Shown here piece after piece: positions 26,354 to 34,367 of a DNA stretch of 34,367 bases. Under the pieces are notes generated by a model, which saw only the letters and a list, made by a program, of their open reading frames with translations, searched no databases and was not told the DNA's origin. The stretch spans positions 1 through 34,367 of the forward strand of contig CAMQRS010000017.1 in the NCBI GenBank assembly GCA_947036815.1, given 5' to 3'. A program made the translations under genes and the position numbers. This DNA is from an uncultured Erysipelotrichaceae bacterium (GTDB taxonomy: Bacteria > Bacillota_I > Bacilli_A > Erysipelotrichales > Erysipelotrichaceae). Every line of letters begins with the position of its first letter. Position 1 is the first letter of the stretch.

Positions 26354-27275
26354 AACATATGTAAAAGAGATGCTAAGTCATTTCAATTTCGAAGTTTTAT
26401 GCGGAGATGATACTTCGTTTGAAAGAGAAATTACCATTCCAGATGTGAATCGTCCGGGATTAGAATTAGCAGGATACTATGATTATTCTCAACAAAAGAG
26501 AATTATCGTATTAGGAGATAAAGAAATAGAATATATTAAAACAATGCAAGAAGAGCATAAATATTATGCTTTTGATTTTATTACTAATGAAGAAACACCA
26601 GCAATTATTATATCTAGAAAACATGAATGTCCGAAAGAATTATTGATTGTAGCGAAAGAAAAAAAATTTCCAGTGTTCAAATCACATCAACATACGAGCC
26701 AATTAATAGTGAATTTGATTAGTTTCTTAGATGAGCATTTGGCTTTAAATGACTGTTTCCATGGAGTACTATTGAGTATGTATGGAAAAGGAGTTCTGAT
26801 TGAAGGAGAAAGCGGTATTGGGAAGAGTGAGGTTGCGCTAGAATTAATGCGTAGAGGTCACCAACTCGTAGCCGATGATAGAGTGGATGTATATTCTGTA
26901 CACAATACAGTATATGGAAAAGCTCCGGATATTTTAGAAGGAATGTTGGAGATTAGAGGAGTTGGAATTATTGATGTTGCAAGAATGTATGGAGTAAACT
27001 CGATTCTAAAGAAAAGTAAGTTAGATGTAGTGATCTCATTATCTGCATGGAATCATGAAAACACGTATGACCGTGTAGGGATTGAAGCAACTAAATATGA
27101 AACTATTTTAGATATAGAAATACCGATGATAAACTTACCTATTCGAGAAGGAAGAAGCATGGGGATTGTAATTGAAGCGGCTGTGTCTAATATTATACTA
27201 AGAGAGAATGGATTCGACAGCGCGAAGGAATTTGAAAATAAAGTATTAGAATTTATAGAACAACAACGAACATAA
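26340..27275 (+). CDS. hprK: HPr kinase/phosphorylase
   Basis: A 311-residue bifunctional enzyme that phosphorylates HPr at Ser46 and reverses this by phosphorolysis, releasing pyrophosphate. It is the sensor of Firmicute carbon catabolite control. The P-loop is GESGIGKS (156-163), the catalytic His is in CFHGVLL (H141), and the HprK signature LEIRGVGIIDV is at 203-213. The N-terminal DRTGG-like domain spans about 1-130. A GAGGAG site precedes the ATG, which lies inside uvrA. The lgt-ppaX fusion follows after 11 bp, as in the hprK-lgt-ppaX order of Bacillus. Confidence 0.97.
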   Translation: MNQNKTYVKEMLSHFNFEVLCGDDTSFEREITIPDVNRPGLELAGYYDYSQQKRIIVLGDKEIEYIKTMQEEHKYYAFDFITNEETPAIIISRKHECPKELLIVAKEKKFPVFKSHQHTSQLIVNLISFLDEHLALNDCFHGVLLSMYGKGVLIEGESGIGKSEVALELMRRGHQLVADDRVDVYSVHNTVYGKAPDILEGMLEIRGVGIIDVARMYGVNSILKKSKLDVVISLSAWNHENTYDRVGIEATKYETILDIEIPMINLPIREGRSMGIVIEAAVSNIILRENGFDSAKEFENKVLEFIEQQRT

Positions 27276-27286
27276 GGGGGAACTAT

Positions 27287-28768
27287 ATGGATTTTTTTCC
27301 AACATTTAATACGTTTTTAGAAATTAATTTATTTGGATTATCACTTAGTATTCAGTGGTATGCTGTATTTATTTTAACAGCAGCTTATCTAGCTTATTTT
27401 ATCTCATTAAATAATGCGACCAAACTAGGATATAAAAAAACAATATTAGAAGATTATTTTCTAGTAATGCTTCCATTAGCGATAGTAGGAGCCAGATTAT
27501 ACTACTGCTTATTTGAGTGGGAGCGATACATTAGAGAACCTTTACGTATATTGTATATATGGGAAGGTGGATTAGCGATACATGGTGGAATCATTGCCGG
27601 TGTTGCTTACGCATATTATTATTTTAGAAAGCATGGATATAATTTACTGCGATTAGGAGATTGTGTCTTACCTAACCTAATGCTGGCACAAGTAATTGGT
27701 AGATTTGGGAATTTCATGAATCATGAAGCTTATGGAAATATTGTGGATGAATCTTTCTATAATAATTATCCTGCTTTTATAAAAGATAATATGTTTATTG
27801 ATGGATTTTATCGTCAACCTACCTTCTTATTTGAGGCTATGGGCAATTTAGTTGGATTCTTTTTTATCATAACTATTTTCAAAAAATACCTTTGGAAAAA
27901 AAGGGGGGACTTATGTTATGCCTATGCAATATGGTATGGTGGAGTACGCTTTTTTGTAGAGTCATTAAGAAGTGATTCATTAATGTTCTTTGGATTAAGA
28001 ATAGCCCAAATTGTATCGCTTATATTTATATTCATTGGATTATTAGGTTATTTTGGTGTATTTGATAGAATGTTTAAAAATTATTATCCATTTAAAAAAG
28101 AGAAGCCAACCATATTATTTGATTTTGATGGGACATTAGCGGATACCTATCCATTGATATACCAAAGTTTTAGACATACATTTAATGTGCACCCATTACC
28201 TTATGAAGTAAGTGATGAAGAAATACAATCGTATTTTGGGCCGCCATTAAAGGCGACGTTTGCGAAACATTATTCACCAGATATGTTTGAAACAGTGTTA
28301 ACTACATATCGAACACATAATCATGCAAACCACGATGAATACGTGAAACCACTGCCGAATGCGATAGAATTGTTGACGTATTTAAAAGAAAATGAATACG
28401 AGATGGGTATTGTCACAAGTAAATTAAAAGTGGCTGCACATCTTGGGTTAAAAGTATGTGAGATGGAGCAATTTTTTGATGTAGTTATTTGTGGGGAGGA
28501 TGTTGAAAAACATAAGCCACATCCGGAACCATTATTAAAAGCATGTGAATTAATGCAAGTTACTCATGATAACTTAATTTATGTAGGAGATACAGTGGGT
28601 GATGTAATGAGTGCCAAAAATATGGGTACTTTCAGTATTGCGTACATATCAAGTACATTTAATGAAAAAGCAATACGTGAAGTAAGTCCAAGTCGAATTA
28701 TATATGATTTGAATGAAATTAAAGAAATTTTAAAGGAGGATATTGAATGGAGCGAATTTTTGATTTAG
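27287..28768 (+). CDS. lgt-ppaX: Fused prolipoprotein diacylglyceryl transferase and PpaX-like HAD phosphatase
   Basis: 493 residues in one open frame. Residues 1-262 are a complete Lgt, the membrane enzyme that adds diacylglycerol to lipobox cysteines. It has several helices, HGGIIAG (H99), the signature GRFGNFMNHE (138-147, R139), and a late Arg in GGVRFF (R221). After a short basic linker (KNYYPFKKEKP, ~264-274) comes a full HAD phosphatase. Its motifs are LFDFDGTLAD with D279/D281, T377 in GIVTSK, K410 in KHKPHP, and GDTVGD (434-439). In Bacillus lgt and ppaX are separate neighbours after hprK; PpaX cleaves pyrophosphate made by HprK. Position supports PpaX, but a phosphoglycolate phosphatase is possible. 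The start has AGGGGGA. It overlaps trxB by 22 nt. Confidence 0.92.
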   Translation: MDFFPTFNTFLEINLFGLSLSIQWYAVFILTAAYLAYFISLNNATKLGYKKTILEDYFLVMLPLAIVGARLYYCLFEWERYIREPLRILYIWEGGLAIHGGIIAGVAYAYYYFRKHGYNLLRLGDCVLPNLMLAQVIGRFGNFMNHEAYGNIVDESFYNNYPAFIKDNMFIDGFYRQPTFLFEAMGNLVGFFFIITIFKKYLWKKRGDLCYAYAIWYGGVRFFVESLRSDSLMFFGLRIAQIVSLIFIFIGLLGYFGVFDRMFKNYYPFKKEKPTILFDFDGTLADTYPLIYQSFRHTFNVHPLPYEVSDEEIQSYFGPPLKATFAKHYSPDMFETVLTTYRTHNHANHDEYVKPLPNAIELLTYLKENEYEMGIVTSKLKVAAHLGLKVCEMEQFFDVVICGEDVEKHKPHPEPLLKACELMQVTHDNLIYVGDTVGDVMSAKNMGTFSIAYISSTFNEKAIREVSPSRIIYDLNEIKEILKEDIEWSEFLI

Positions 28769-29658
28769 TAATCGTTGGAGCAGGTCCAGCAGGTATGAGC
28801 GCAGCAATATATGCGTCAAGAGCAGGTTTAACAACGTTAATGATAGAGATGGGGGCCCCTGGTGGAAAACTAGTGAAAACTCATGAGATTAGTAATTATC
28901 CTGGAATTGAAACAATTAATGGTGCGAATCTTGCAATGCAAATGTTTAATCATTCAACTAGTTTTAGTGCTCAATATGTATATGGTAATGTAGTGAACAT
29001 AGTAGATGGTGAAACGAAACAAGTTGTATGTGACGACGCTACTTACGAATGTAAAGCAATCATTATTGCGAGTGGGACACAAGAAAAATTATTGGGAATT
29101 GCAGGAGAAGAAGAAAATGTGGGTCGTGGTGTATCTTATTGTGCGGTCTGTGATGGAGCTTTCTTTAAAGATGAAGAAGTTGCAGTTATAGGTGCTGGAA
29201 ATGCAGCGTTAGAAGAAGCGTTGTATTTAACTCAATTTGCGAGTAAAGTCCATGTAGTTATGAGAAGAGATGTATTTAGAGCTGATCAAATCATTGTGGA
29301 TAAAATAATCCAAAATGAAAAAGTGATTGTACATCAAAAATATATTCCACTAGAAATTACATCGATGAATAACAAGGTAGATGGAATTGTAGTAAAATCA
29401 AATGAAGAAACTGAAACAATAAAAGTAAAAGGAATCTTTCCGTATATCGGAGCAGATCCAATGACACACTTTGTGAATCATTTAGATATATTGAATGATC
29501 ATAAATATATTATTGTTGATGAAAATATGGAAACAAAATATAAAGGTATTTATGGTGCAGGAGATGTATGTCAAAAAGGATTAAGACAAGTGGTAACAGC
29601 AGTAAATGATGGTGCTATCGCAGCTCAACATGCATTTCACCAAATTAAAGGAATGTAA
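28747..29658 (+). CDS. trxB: Thioredoxin-disulfide reductase
   Basis: A 303-residue flavoprotein that uses NADPH to reduce thioredoxin. The FAD-binding GAGPAGM is at 11-17, the redox-active CAVC at 132-135 within YCAVCDG, the NADPH-binding GAGNAALEEA near 152, and the second FAD motif GIYGAGDV near the C-terminus. AAAGGAGG lies 6-7 bases before the ATG, inside the end of lgt-ppaX, so translation is coupled. It ends at a strong terminator and closes the operon from uvrA onward. Confidence 0.96.
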   Translation: MERIFDLVIVGAGPAGMSAAIYASRAGLTTLMIEMGAPGGKLVKTHEISNYPGIETINGANLAMQMFNHSTSFSAQYVYGNVVNIVDGETKQVVCDDATYECKAIIIASGTQEKLLGIAGEEENVGRGVSYCAVCDGAFFKDEEVAVIGAGNAALEEALYLTQFASKVHVVMRRDVFRADQIIVDKIIQNEKVIVHQKYIPLEITSMNNKVDGIVVKSNEETETIKVKGIFPYIGADPMTHFVNHLDILNDHKYIIVDENMETKYKGIYGAGDVCQKGLRQVVTAVNDGAIAAQHAFHQIKGM

Positions 29659-29660
29659 TA

Positions 29661-29697
29661 AAAAAGTATAATGACCAATTGGGTTATTATACTTTTT
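29661..29697 (+). terminator. Terminator after trxB
   Basis: AAAAAGTATAATGACC (29661-29676) pairs with GGTTATTATACTTTTT (29682-29697) with one G-U pair. The left A run may allow bidirectional action. Confidence 0.88.
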
Positions 29698-29733
29698 AAA
29701 TTAAATAGTTTTTATTTTCTATAAACGAGAATA

Positions 29734-29742
29734 TGATATAAT
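29734..29742 (+). promoter_or_regulatory. Extended -10 promoter of rapZ-mgfK-whiA
   Basis: TGATATAAT is an extended -10; it overlaps the first in-frame ATG (29741) and so rules that codon out as the start. Transcription would begin near 29749. Confidence 0.6.
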
Positions 29743-29764
29743 GTTGCAAAGGCTGGTGTTACAT

Positions 29765-30619
29765 ATGAAAAAACAAAATATAGTTGTAGTGACGGGAATG
29801 TCAGGTGCTGGTAAAACCACAGCGATGGCAGTATTGGAAGACATGGGATACCATTGTATTGATCAATTTCCTGTTCAACTTATTCATGAATTAGGACAAA
29901 TCATTAGAAATGAACATGATTCAAGATATCAAAATTTAGCATTGGCAACAACGGCTTTGGATTATACCACATTTATTAATTACTTTAACGATAGAGGATT
30001 AAGTGTAAAAGTACTGTATTTAGATTCAAGTAGCGAGAAATTACTTCTTCGTTATAAATTCACTAGACGAAATCATCCGTTTATTGTTTTTAATAAAGCG
30101 AATACACTAGAAGAGGCGATTGAAGCAGAAAGAGATATGTTTATAAATTTAACATACTTTAATACACTGAGAATCGATACTACTAAATTAACTCAAAAAG
30201 GGTTGAAAACTAAATTGGAAGCGCAACTTTCTATTGAAAACAAACGTGCATTCACAATTTCTATTGTATCGTTTGGATATAAACATGGAGTACCGATGGA
30301 TGCAGATTTATTAATTGATGTAAGATTTTTGCCCAATCCTTACTATATAGAGAAATTAAAAGAATTAACTGGTGATGATAAAGAAGTATATGAGTATGTA
30401 CTGAGTTTTCCACAAACTGATGAGTTTATAGAACACACCATACCATACTTAGATTATTTGTTTTATCAGTATCAAAAAGAAGGGAAAAGTCATTTAACAC
30501 TAGGAATAGGCTGTACAGGAGGTCAACATCGTTCAGTAACTTTAACGAATTACTTATATAAATATTACAAAGATAAATATTCATGCCATAAAGCGCATAG
30601 GGATAAAAAAGGTCAATAA
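29765..30619 (+). CDS. rapZ: RapZ/YvcJ-family nucleotide-binding protein
   Basis: 284 residues. The Walker A GMSGAGKT is at 11-18, followed by AVLEDMGYHCIDQFP. The C-terminal domain carries VSFGYKHGVP, DVRFLPNPYY and the family end signature IGCTGGQHRSV. In Bacillus YvcJ is a GTPase/ATPase linked to competence, and in Escherichia coli RapZ controls GlmZ RNA and GlcN6P supply. The role in this organism is unknown. I chose the ATG at 29765 because the upstream ATG lies in the promoter. It begins the rapZ-mgfK-whiA unit; mgfK starts 1 bp after its stop. Confidence 0.94.
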   Translation: MKKQNIVVVTGMSGAGKTTAMAVLEDMGYHCIDQFPVQLIHELGQIIRNEHDSRYQNLALATTALDYTTFINYFNDRGLSVKVLYLDSSSEKLLLRYKFTRRNHPFIVFNKANTLEEAIEAERDMFINLTYFNTLRIDTTKLTQKGLKTKLEAQLSIENKRAFTISIVSFGYKHGVPMDADLLIDVRFLPNPYYIEKLKELTGDDKEVYEYVLSFPQTDEFIEHTIPYLDYLFYQYQKEGKSHLTLGIGCTGGQHRSVTLTNYLYKYYKDKYSCHKAHRDKKGQ

Positions 30620-30620
30620 T

Positions 30621-31559
30621 ATGAAAAAAGTAGCAGTTATCGGAGGAGGAACGGGTTCTTCAGTGATACTTCAAGGATTTAAAGAAATAGACGATATTGA
30701 ACTAAGTGCCATTGTGACTGTTGCTGATGATGGCGGAAGTACGGGGAGATTGCGAAAACATTATCAAATTCCTGCGATGGGAGATATTCGAAACGTGATG
30801 GTTTCTTTAGCTGAGAATGAAAGTTTATTAGGGCCTCTTATGGATTATCGCTTTGAGGGTGATTCAGAAATAGGTGGTCATAATTTAGGTAATTTAATGC
30901 TTACAGCACTTACTCAAACTACCGGTAGTTTTATGGAAGCGATTGAGAAGATGTCTAATGTATTGAAAGTTAGAGGGAAGATATTGCCGTCTACAACTCA
31001 AATTGTTACTCTTATGGCAATGATGGAAGACGGAACGATTGTACGTGGAGAAAGTAATATCCCTGAAATGAATCATCGAATTAATCATGTGTTTTACCAA
31101 CAAAAAGTTACGGCAAGTATGCAAGCAATCAAAGCGATAACAGAAGCGGATTATATTGTATATGGAATAGGTAGTTTATATACAAGTATTCTTCCTAATA
31201 TTATTATTCCTGAACTAAAGAAAGCAATTATTGAAAGCGAAGCAAAAAAAATATACTTTTGTAATGCGATGAGTCAACCTGGTGAAACAACTAACTATAG
31301 TTTAGAGGAACATGTGTGTGCGATTAATGAACACGCGCAAGCAAATATTGTTGATGTGGTAGTTACATACAGTGATATATTGCACACGAAAACACTGAAT
31401 CGATATTTAGAGAGAAATAGTGTACCTATTAAAATAAAAGAAAGCAGTCACGATTATCAAATTATAGAAAGCCAATTATTAACGTTTAATAAAGGGTATA
31501 TCCGTCATGATAGTAATCGTTTAAAAGAAGTATTTTTAGAAATATTAGAAAGTGAGTAG
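30621..31559 (+). CDS. mgfK: YvcK/MgfK-type gluconeogenesis factor
   Basis: 312 residues. The N-terminal VIGGGTGSSVILQGF (G8-G12) is the nucleotide-sugar-binding loop of the CofD/YvcK fold, followed by VTVADDGGSTGRLR and MGDIRNVMVSL. In Bacillus YvcK is needed for growth on gluconeogenic carbon and for cell shape, and binds UDP-GlcNAc. The length is typical. An AAAGGT site precedes the ATG. It lies between rapZ and whiA, the standard Firmicute order. Confidence 0.95.
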   Translation: MKKVAVIGGGTGSSVILQGFKEIDDIELSAIVTVADDGGSTGRLRKHYQIPAMGDIRNVMVSLAENESLLGPLMDYRFEGDSEIGGHNLGNLMLTALTQTTGSFMEAIEKMSNVLKVRGKILPSTTQIVTLMAMMEDGTIVRGESNIPEMNHRINHVFYQQKVTASMQAIKAITEADYIVYGIGSLYTSILPNIIIPELKKAIIESEAKKIYFCNAMSQPGETTNYSLEEHVCAINEHAQANIVDVVVTYSDILHTKTLNRYLERNSVPIKIKESSHDYQIIESQLLTFNKGYIRHDSNRLKEVFLEILESE

Positions 31560-31563
31560 GAAT

Positions 31564-32502
31564 ATGTCGTTTACAAGTGAAGTTAAAAAAGAAATATGTA
31601 TGAATATATTGCTTGACCACTGTATGAAAGCAGAGCTAAGTGCGTTTTTGCAAATGTGTTCAACGCTGAATATTACGAATCAAGGATTGAGTATCACTTG
31701 TAAGAGTGAAAATGTATCGAGTGCTAAAAGAATTTTTCAATTAGTAAAAGAATTGTATAAAGTAGATATTGAAATATCTGTAATAAAAAAAATGACATTG
31801 CGTAAAAATAACATTTACTATGTCAAGATAAAGGAAAGAGCTCTAGATATCTTACAAGATTTAGATATATTATCCGATGAAGGATTGAAAGATCACCCGA
31901 GTAATTTAATTGTTAAAAAAGAATGTTGTGCAAGAGCTTATTTAGCAGGAGCATTTTTAGCTAGTGGAAGCGTAAATTCTCCAAACACTTCGAATTACCA
32001 CTTAGAAATTTCAACAACGAATAAGCCTTTGGCAAAATATATCCAACGTCAAATGAAAAAATTCAACATGAATGCCAAGTTGATAAAACGACGAAATCAA
32101 GAAGTTGTCTACTTAAAAGCAGGGGATCAAATTAGTGATTTTCTTAAATGTGTGGGAACAAATGATTCGTTATTTAGATTTGAAGATAGTCGTATTCAAA
32201 GAGATTTCATGAATAATTTAACACGATTAGATAATTGTGAATTAGCAAATGAAATGAAAAGTATTAAGACTGGAAAAAAACAATTAGAAGACATTGAGCG
32301 AATTGAAAATTTTGTAGGATTAAACAATCTACATCCAAATTTATTAAGAGTCGCAAATTTAAGAAAAGAGAATCCTGAAGCTAGTTTAAATGAACTTTGT
32401 GATTTATATGAAAATGAATATGGTGATGAAATTTCGAAATCTGGGATGCGTCATCGATTAAATAAGATAAAAGATATCGCAAGTCAGTATAAAAACGTGT
32501 AG
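31564..32502 (+). CDS. whiA: WhiA-family DNA-binding protein
   Basis: 312 residues. The N-terminal part resembles a degenerate LAGLIDADG homing-endonuclease fold (AYLAGAFLASGSVNSP and the following YHLEIST near residues 126-150). The C-terminal helix-turn-helix reads LNELCDLYENEYGDEISKSG and MRHRLNKIKDIA. In Bacillus WhiA affects chromosome segregation and division; in actinobacteria it regulates sporulation. I prefer the ATG at 31564, since homologues begin MSFxSEVK; the site AGGA is close. An earlier GTG at 31552 would overlap mgfK. Confidence 0.94.
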   Translation: MSFTSEVKKEICMNILLDHCMKAELSAFLQMCSTLNITNQGLSITCKSENVSSAKRIFQLVKELYKVDIEISVIKKMTLRKNNIYYVKIKERALDILQDLDILSDEGLKDHPSNLIVKKECCARAYLAGAFLASGSVNSPNTSNYHLEISTTNKPLAKYIQRQMKKFNMNAKLIKRRNQEVVYLKAGDQISDFLKCVGTNDSLFRFEDSRIQRDFMNNLTRLDNCELANEMKSIKTGKKQLEDIERIENFVGLNNLHPNLLRVANLRKENPEASLNELCDLYENEYGDEISKSGMRHRLNKIKDIASQYKNV

Positions 32503-32529
32503 AGTGAGAATATTAATAAGGGTGATGAA

Positions 32530-33000
32530 ATGAAACTTTTATTAATATACCTTGCTCTTTTTTCTTGTGAAGAAAAATATGTGGCAAGTGAGATGCGATG
32601 TGGGAATAACGAAGTTGAGATAATGTATGAAAATAATTGGTATTCGATAGAATTGTTTAATGTATTTGTGGAGGATGGAGTCAATGTATGTGAGTATGTG
32701 GGTGGGGAGAATTACAGTGTGGAATTTGAACCGCTAGTTGCGCTTACTCAACCATATCAAGCATATGTATTTATAGACGATGAACTACTTCAACAAAAAT
32801 TGATCGAAGAGGAAAAAGCGACTATTAAAATTAATAATCCCAATTATGCCTATGTCCTAACAGAAAAGGATCTAGCTGTGGAGGTTATTGCTGAAGCGGA
32901 AGAAGAAAAAGAATATAGTAGTAGAAATACAGCCATTTATATTATCATTGGATGGATCGTTATATTAGTAATATACTTTCTTTTTAAGAAGTTATTTTAG
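32530..33000 (+). CDS. Membrane-anchored protein with degenerate SNase-like region, function unknown
   Basis: 156 residues. A short hydrophobic start (MKLLLIYLALFSC) is followed by about 110 soluble residues, a charged EEEKEYSSRN segment and one C-terminal helix (IYIIIGWIVILVIYFLF) with a basic end. The part PYQAYVFIDDELLQQKLIEE and NPNYAYVL resembles the late portion of staphylococcal-nuclease folds (VYVFVDG..LQEELI..G.A.V). The catalytic arginines are not visible, so it is unlikely to be an active nuclease. This similarity is by eye only. An AAGGGTG site precedes the ATG, 27 bp after whiA, so it may belong to that operon. In Bacillus this position holds crh. Confidence 0.65.
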   Translation: MKLLLIYLALFSCEEKYVASEMRCGNNEVEIMYENNWYSIELFNVFVEDGVNVCEYVGGENYSVEFEPLVALTQPYQAYVFIDDELLQQKLIEEEKATIKINNPNYAYVLTEKDLAVEVIAEAEEEKEYSSRNTAIYIIIGWIVILVIYFLFKKLF

Positions 33001-33006
33001 GTTGCT

Positions 33007-33034
33007 TTGAAAGAGAAGGAAAATATAGTATAAT
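33007..33034 (+). promoter_or_regulatory. Promoter before the small membrane protein and GNAT gene
   Basis: TTGAAA (33007-33012) and TATAAT (33029-33034) are separated by 16 bp. The start codon at 33056 follows about 15 bp after the expected transcription start. Confidence 0.65.
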
Positions 33035-33055
33035 AGAAACATTAGAGGTGAATTT

Positions 33056-33331
33056 ATGAATCAATTTAAATCAACAGTTATTTCAATTATAGGAATTATA
33101 TTATTTGTTATCTTTTTACCAGCATTACTTAATCTATTATTTGTGCTCATATTAGTGGTAATGATATTGATAATGTGGCAAAGATATAGGATACGAAAAA
33201 TATTAAATGACGAAGCAAACAGTGGAATGAATTATCAGCGGTATTCAAGTTCAGAAACAAACAATCAAGATGCTGGTGTCGAAGGAGCAATCGATGTAGA
33301 ATTCAGTGAAAGTGAAGAAACGTATGATTAG
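33056..33331 (+). CDS. Small membrane protein with acidic tail, function unknown
   Basis: 91 residues. One long or two short hydrophobic helices cover residues ~8-42, then a basic stretch (RYRIRKI) and a low-complexity, Ser/Asn/Glu-rich acidic tail (VEFSESEETYD at the end). The basic residues after the membrane part suggest a cytoplasmic tail. An AGAGGTG site precedes the ATG. Its stop overlaps the GNAT gene by 8 nt, so the two are translationally coupled. No family is recognised. Confidence 0.72.
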   Translation: MNQFKSTVISIIGIILFVIFLPALLNLLFVLILVVMILIMWQRYRIRKILNDEANSGMNYQRYSSSETNNQDAGVEGAIDVEFSESEETYD

Positions 33332-34235
33332 ATTTGCGAATGAAAAAGATAAGAGTAAGCTAAAGGAACTTTGTATTTCTTCTCAAAGTGCGAAACAAGA
33401 ATTATTTTTAAATTATTATTTTGAGCATAAATATATAAAATCTAATGTGTTAGTTACAGAGTTAGATTCAAAATTGATTTCTCAAGTGCATATGAATGAA
33501 CATGTGCTTAATTTACAAAACAAAAAATTGTTGGTGTCGTATTTATCAGGGATCAACACGCACTATGATTATCGACAAAGGGGTATTATAAGAGATTTAT
33601 TAGACTTAATTATTGAAGACGAAACTTGTAAGTATTTATTTACATTCGTTGAAGCTTGTAATCCGAAACTGTTTGAGAAATACGGATTCGAAATACTTAA
33701 CTTTCGTAAAAGATATGTTATATACAAAGAAGAATTAACAAAAGTGAATGCATTTGGAGTGACTAATCAAGTTAAGTCCAGCGAATTATTGATGGTTTTT
33801 CAAAAGTTTTCAGCTATATTTGATTGCTACTATGATAGAGATTTAAATTATTATTCTGATTTGATTCGTCGTGTCACTTGTTGTGATGAACAAATCGCTA
33901 CTTACTATGAAGGAGATCAACTACAAGCGTACTGTATATACGTTGATAAAAAGGATGAAGTTCTTATAAGTGAAATTATATATTTAGATTCATTGTCTTT
34001 AATGAAATTATTGAAGTATGTACTGGATCATTATTTATATGTATGTGTTGAAGTAAGTGAAAGTGAACGACTTGAAAGAGTGTTTAAGCAAAGCATACCT
34101 AGAACGCATGCGCATACAATGGTTAGATTAAATCAACCTAAATTATATAATAAACTATTTAATGTTGATGTTAAAAACACGAAACAGTTTATTAGTAGTT
34201 TGAAGAAACCTATTTTATTAAATGAAAAATTTTAA
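33324..34235 (+). CDS. GNAT-family N-acetyltransferase (two-domain)
   Basis: 303 residues. The first half has the acetyl-CoA-binding pattern HYDYRQRGIIRDLLDLII (RQRGI as the Q/RxxG/A loop), followed by a terminal strand CKYLFTFVEAC and FEKYGFEI, the usual end of a GNAT domain. The second half (from about residue 150) has a similar strand-rich layout but no clear cofactor motif, as in Eis-like proteins. I chose the ATG at 33324, inside the end of the preceding gene; an earlier GTG at 33306 is possible. The substrate is unknown. Confidence 0.78.
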   Translation: MIRFANEKDKSKLKELCISSQSAKQELFLNYYFEHKYIKSNVLVTELDSKLISQVHMNEHVLNLQNKKLLVSYLSGINTHYDYRQRGIIRDLLDLIIEDETCKYLFTFVEACNPKLFEKYGFEILNFRKRYVIYKEELTKVNAFGVTNQVKSSELLMVFQKFSAIFDCYYDRDLNYYSDLIRRVTCCDEQIATYYEGDQLQAYCIYVDKKDEVLISEIIYLDSLSLMKLLKYVLDHYLYVCVEVSESERLERVFKQSIPRTHAHTMVRLNQPKLYNKLFNVDVKNTKQFISSLKKPILLNEKF

Positions 34236-34367
34236 AAATATACTATTAAAAATGATGTGATGCTTACCAAGTAGACACCAAAAAAAATAAAAAAGAAACA
34301 ATTGTTATTTATAGGTTCTTTAAATTCTAGTGTTGGTGGAGTAAAATCTATTACTAAATAGGCTGTA
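34232..34367 (-). CDS. 3' end of a minus-strand gene cut by the window edge
   Basis: On the minus strand an open frame runs from the window edge to a TAA at 34234-34232. It encodes about 45 residues ending in a hydrophobic helix (CFFFIFFGVYLVSITSFLIVYF) preceded by LVIDFTPPTLEFKEP. A C-terminal membrane anchor is plausible. The stop overlaps the end of the convergent GNAT gene. The frame is short and AT-rich, so a chance opening is possible. Confidence 0.45.
   Translation of the reverse strand, partial: TAYLVIDFTPPTLEFKEPINNNCFFFIFFGVYLVSITSFLIVYF

Noticed and set aside
29741-29764. Earlier ATG for rapZ
   Set aside because: It overlaps the TATAAT -10 element, so it cannot be on the transcript from that promoter.

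Overview
The window looks like a chromosomal segment of a low-GC Firmicute. The best guess is Erysipelotrichia or a close relative. The evidence is AT-rich coding sequence, strong AGGAGG-type ribosome binding sites, a T-box before lysS, a GlgC/GlgD pair, and the Firmicute gene order uvrA-hprK-lgt-ppaX-trxB-rapZ-mgfK-whiA. UGA acts as a stop (folC) and Trp is UGG, so this is not a Mycoplasma-type code. The species cannot be fixed from the sequence alone.

Layout. 1-3.9 kb: a minus-strand tRNA-Gly(UCC), a Cof-type HAD phosphatase, a lysine T-box with lysS, a small membrane protein and a MazG-like enzyme. 4.0-6.0 kb: a minus-strand padR/DUF2812 pair with two matched palindromic operators, then a plus-strand lipoprotein of unknown role. 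6.1-8.4 kb: ftsE-ftsX followed closely by a DUF975 membrane protein. 8.4-10.6 kb: a decaying stretch. It holds a second DUF975 copy broken by one in-frame stop, a broken GntR-type regulator and the remnant of a CynX-like MFS transporter. 10.6-20.6 kb: glycogen and central metabolism, with pulA, ung, folC, a folate ECF S-component behind an unusual structured leader, pta, and the glgC-glgD-glgA operon behind a LacI/CcpA-type operator. 20.6-23.3 kb: a DbpA-type helicase with an apparently near-leaderless promoter, convergent with a FemABX aminoacyltransferase gene; the two share a bidirectional terminator. 23.5-32.5 kb: uvrA, hprK, a fused lgt-ppaX gene, trxB, rapZ, mgfK and whiA. 32.5 kb to the end: two small membrane proteins of unknown role, a GNAT acetyltransferase, and the 3' end of a minus-strand gene cut by the window edge.

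How the parts fit. HprK phosphorylates and dephosphorylates HPr-Ser46, and the dephosphorylation (phosphorolysis) releases pyrophosphate. PpaX, which would hydrolyse that pyrophosphate, is here the C-terminal half of a membrane-anchored Lgt fusion encoded directly after hprK. HPr-Ser-P is the classical CcpA co-regulator, and a cre/LacI-like palindrome sits just upstream of the glgC promoter, so the window may hold both an input and an output of carbon catabolite control. FolC and the folate transporter candidate are adjacent and form a folate uptake and retention module. The observations most worth a second look are the Lgt-PpaX fusion, the repeat-containing leader of the folate transporter, the paired operators in the padR promoter, and the degenerate nuclease-like membrane protein after whiA.
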